12,636 bases of DNA from JBDRLD01 sp043813445. GTDB taxonomy: Bacteria; Patescibacteriota; Patescibacteriia; JACPHY01. Made by a program: the position numbers and the translations under genes. The stretch is from NCBI GenBank assembly GCA_043813445.1, contig JBDRLD010000004.1, forward strand, positions 1 through 12,636. The letters are read 5' to 3'. Shown piece by piece: positions 11,542-12,636 of this stretch (the stretch's first letter is position 1; the number at the start of each line of letters is the position of its first letter). The notes beneath the pieces were generated by a model. It was not told where the DNA came from. It worked only from the letters and a program-made list of their open reading frames with translations, and ran no database searches.

Positions 11542-12297
11542 ATGTGGACCACTGTTGTCGTTCAGCCCCTCTTCAATATCCTTGTTGGGTTTTACAATCT
11601 TCTTGGAAGTGATTTGGGTGTTGCAATTATTGCGTTGACGCTACTCATTCGTCTCGTGCTCTATCCGCTCGCGCAGCGTTCGCTGAAGTCGCAGGTGGCG
11701 ATGCAGGAGATTCAGCCAAAAATGAAAGCGCTGCAGGCGCAGCATAAGGGTGATAAAGAAGCGCTCGCGAAGGCAACCATGGAGATGTATCGAGAGAGCA
11801 AAGTAAACCCGCTCTCCTCATGTCTCCCGACACTCATCCAGCTCCCGTTTCTTTTTGGCATCTACTGGGCGCTTCGTCTTGCGGTGATGAGCGATGGGTC
11901 ATTTGACCTGCTCTACGGATTTGTAGAACATCCAACAGCGTTGAACGAAACCGCATTCGGATTCTTGCCGCTCGGATCGCCGAATATTGTTCTGGCAGTG
12001 GTTGCCGGAGCTGCGCAGTACTGGGTGACGAAGATGCTCATAACACGGCGACCGCCCGCTGCAGTTGCGGAAAAGGGCGGAAAGGACGAGGGCATGATGG
12101 CGATGATGAACAAGCAGATGCTCTACGTCATGCCGGTGATGACCGTCGTGATTGGAGCGACCCTGCCCGCCGGGCTCACGCTCTACTGGTTTGTGACTAC
12201 CGTCTTCCAGGGTGTGCAGCAGCGCATCATGTTCCGCAGGGTCACTGGTGACGAGAAACAAGAGCAAACAATAGATACCGGAGCTGTGTCGCCGTAG
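11542..12297 (+). CDS. yidC: Membrane protein insertase YidC/Oxa1 family
   Basis: 251 aa, the short Oxa1-type form without the large periplasmic P1 domain of proteobacterial YidC. It inserts and folds membrane proteins alone or with SecYEG. The first helix of the core (LGVAIIALTLLIRLVLYPLAQRSLKSQ; key part LTLLIRLVLYPL) carries Arg37, the conserved charge in the hydrophilic groove. Residues about 48-85 form the cytoplasmic helical hairpin (MQEIQPKMKALQAQHKGDK). Further helices lie at about 93-113 (LPTLIQLPFLFGIYWAL), about 145-163 (NIVLAVVAGAAQYWVTK) and about 195-225 (YVMPVMTVVIGATLPAGLTLYWFVT). The basic/polar tail fits ribosome contact. The N-terminus enters the first helix almost directly, with only a short hydrophobic region and no lipobox Cys. 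No SD. Confidence 0.95.
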   Translation: MWTTVVVQPLFNILVGFYNLLGSDLGVAIIALTLLIRLVLYPLAQRSLKSQVAMQEIQPKMKALQAQHKGDKEALAKATMEMYRESKVNPLSSCLPTLIQLPFLFGIYWALRLAVMSDGSFDLLYGFVEHPTALNETAFGFLPLGSPNIVLAVVAGAAQYWVTKMLITRRPPAAVAEKGGKDEGMMAMMNKQMLYVMPVMTVVIGATLPAGLTLYWFVTTVFQGVQQRIMFRRVTGDEKQEQTIDTGAVSP

Positions 12298-12302
12298 TGC
12301 GC

Positions 12303-12636
12303 ATGCGCTCGTATCCCCACCCATATATGCAACTTCGCGATGATGAGCTTCGGAAGTACCGCGTGGAGACTGTTGACGGGAATCTAGTCGGCAGGGTTGT
12401 TGGGTGTGTGGTAGATATGGAGAGCGGCACATTAGTGCAGCTTCGCGTTCGACCGCGAGGAGCGGCTACGGCGCTATTTCCTGGCACACGCGAGTTACTC
12501 ATCGGTTTTTCACAAATTGTGCGCATAGAACCGCGCTGTGTTATTGTTGGTTCGGGTAGTGTGGCCGAGGTGAACGAAAATCGAAGACACATACGCGTCC
12601 ATTCGGAACAGCGCGTCGCAGCGAGCGCTCCACTAC
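12303..12636 (+). CDS. PRC-barrel domain protein, 3' end beyond window
   Basis: At least 111 codons; it runs off the window without a stop. The ATG at 12303 lies 5 nt after the yidC stop; an in-frame ATG at 12327 (MQLRDDELRKY) is an alternative. Neither has an SD. The pattern LRKYRVETVDGNLVGRVVGCVVDMESGTLVQL (parts: YRVETVDGNLVGRVVG, VVDMESGTLVQLRV) then ELLIGFSQIVRIEPRCVIVG matches PRC-barrel modules: a DG...G.V..VV.D..TG core and a final I..I....VIV strand. These small beta-barrels occur in RimM and in stand-alone adaptor-like proteins. The tight spacing suggests co-transcription with yidC. Specific role unknown. Confidence 0.8.
   Translation, partial: MRSYPHPYMQLRDDELRKYRVETVDGNLVGRVVGCVVDMESGTLVQLRVRPRGAATALFPGTRELLIGFSQIVRIEPRCVIVGSGSVAEVNENRRHIRVHSEQRVAASAPL

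Overview
The window looks like chromosome from a Patescibacteria (CPR)-type bacterium, possibly Parcubacteria-like. This is an inference from gene content. NusA carries a long charged insertion after its N-terminal helices and an acidic tail. YidC is a short Oxa1-type protein without a large periplasmic domain. Two small membrane proteins look like uncharacterised families I associate with these bacteria. Most housekeeping starts have no Shine-Dalgarno (SD) sequence. Base composition is moderately GC-rich, with C/G favoured at third codon positions. No taxonomic marker such as rRNA is present.

Left part (1-5160): mostly accessory. Positions 1-480 are a repeat-rich, gene-free stretch with two copies of a 38-bp hairpin repeat and a near-perfect 27-bp palindrome. 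Two standalone genes follow (556-1896 and 2895-4475). Each has its own consensus-like promoter, a strong SD and a rho-independent terminator, and the two terminators resemble each other. Their proteins share an N-terminal domain (FWxGESG motif, then K-x-DGT, GD and IR...EML blocks) but differ in linker: acidic in the first, coiled coil plus Lys-rich in the second. Both end in long helical regions. I do not recognise the family. Between them are a promoter, mutually exclusive hairpins (candidate small RNA or attenuator), a small ORF at 2477-2767 and an ambiguous minus-strand frame. Positions 4476-5164 hold a terminator and a pile-up of inverted-repeat elements.

Middle (5165-9361): an M20 zinc peptidase, tRNA-Leu(GAG) with a strong terminator, a standalone unknown gene behind tandem promoters and a structured leader, and tRNA-Val(TAC) whose 3' end is duplicated 62 bp downstream. 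A probable operon follows: a 74-aa membrane protein, a SAM methyltransferase, a 126-aa membrane protein and, after a purine/pyrimidine-rich spacer, yraN.

Right part (9362-12636): a minus-strand unknown gene diverges from nusA; both have clear promoters. nusA is followed by yidC and a PRC-barrel protein that runs off the window. These serve core functions: transcription elongation/termination and membrane protein insertion.

A pattern across the window is that the standalone accessory genes have strong SD sequences, while the recognisable housekeeping and operonic genes have none.
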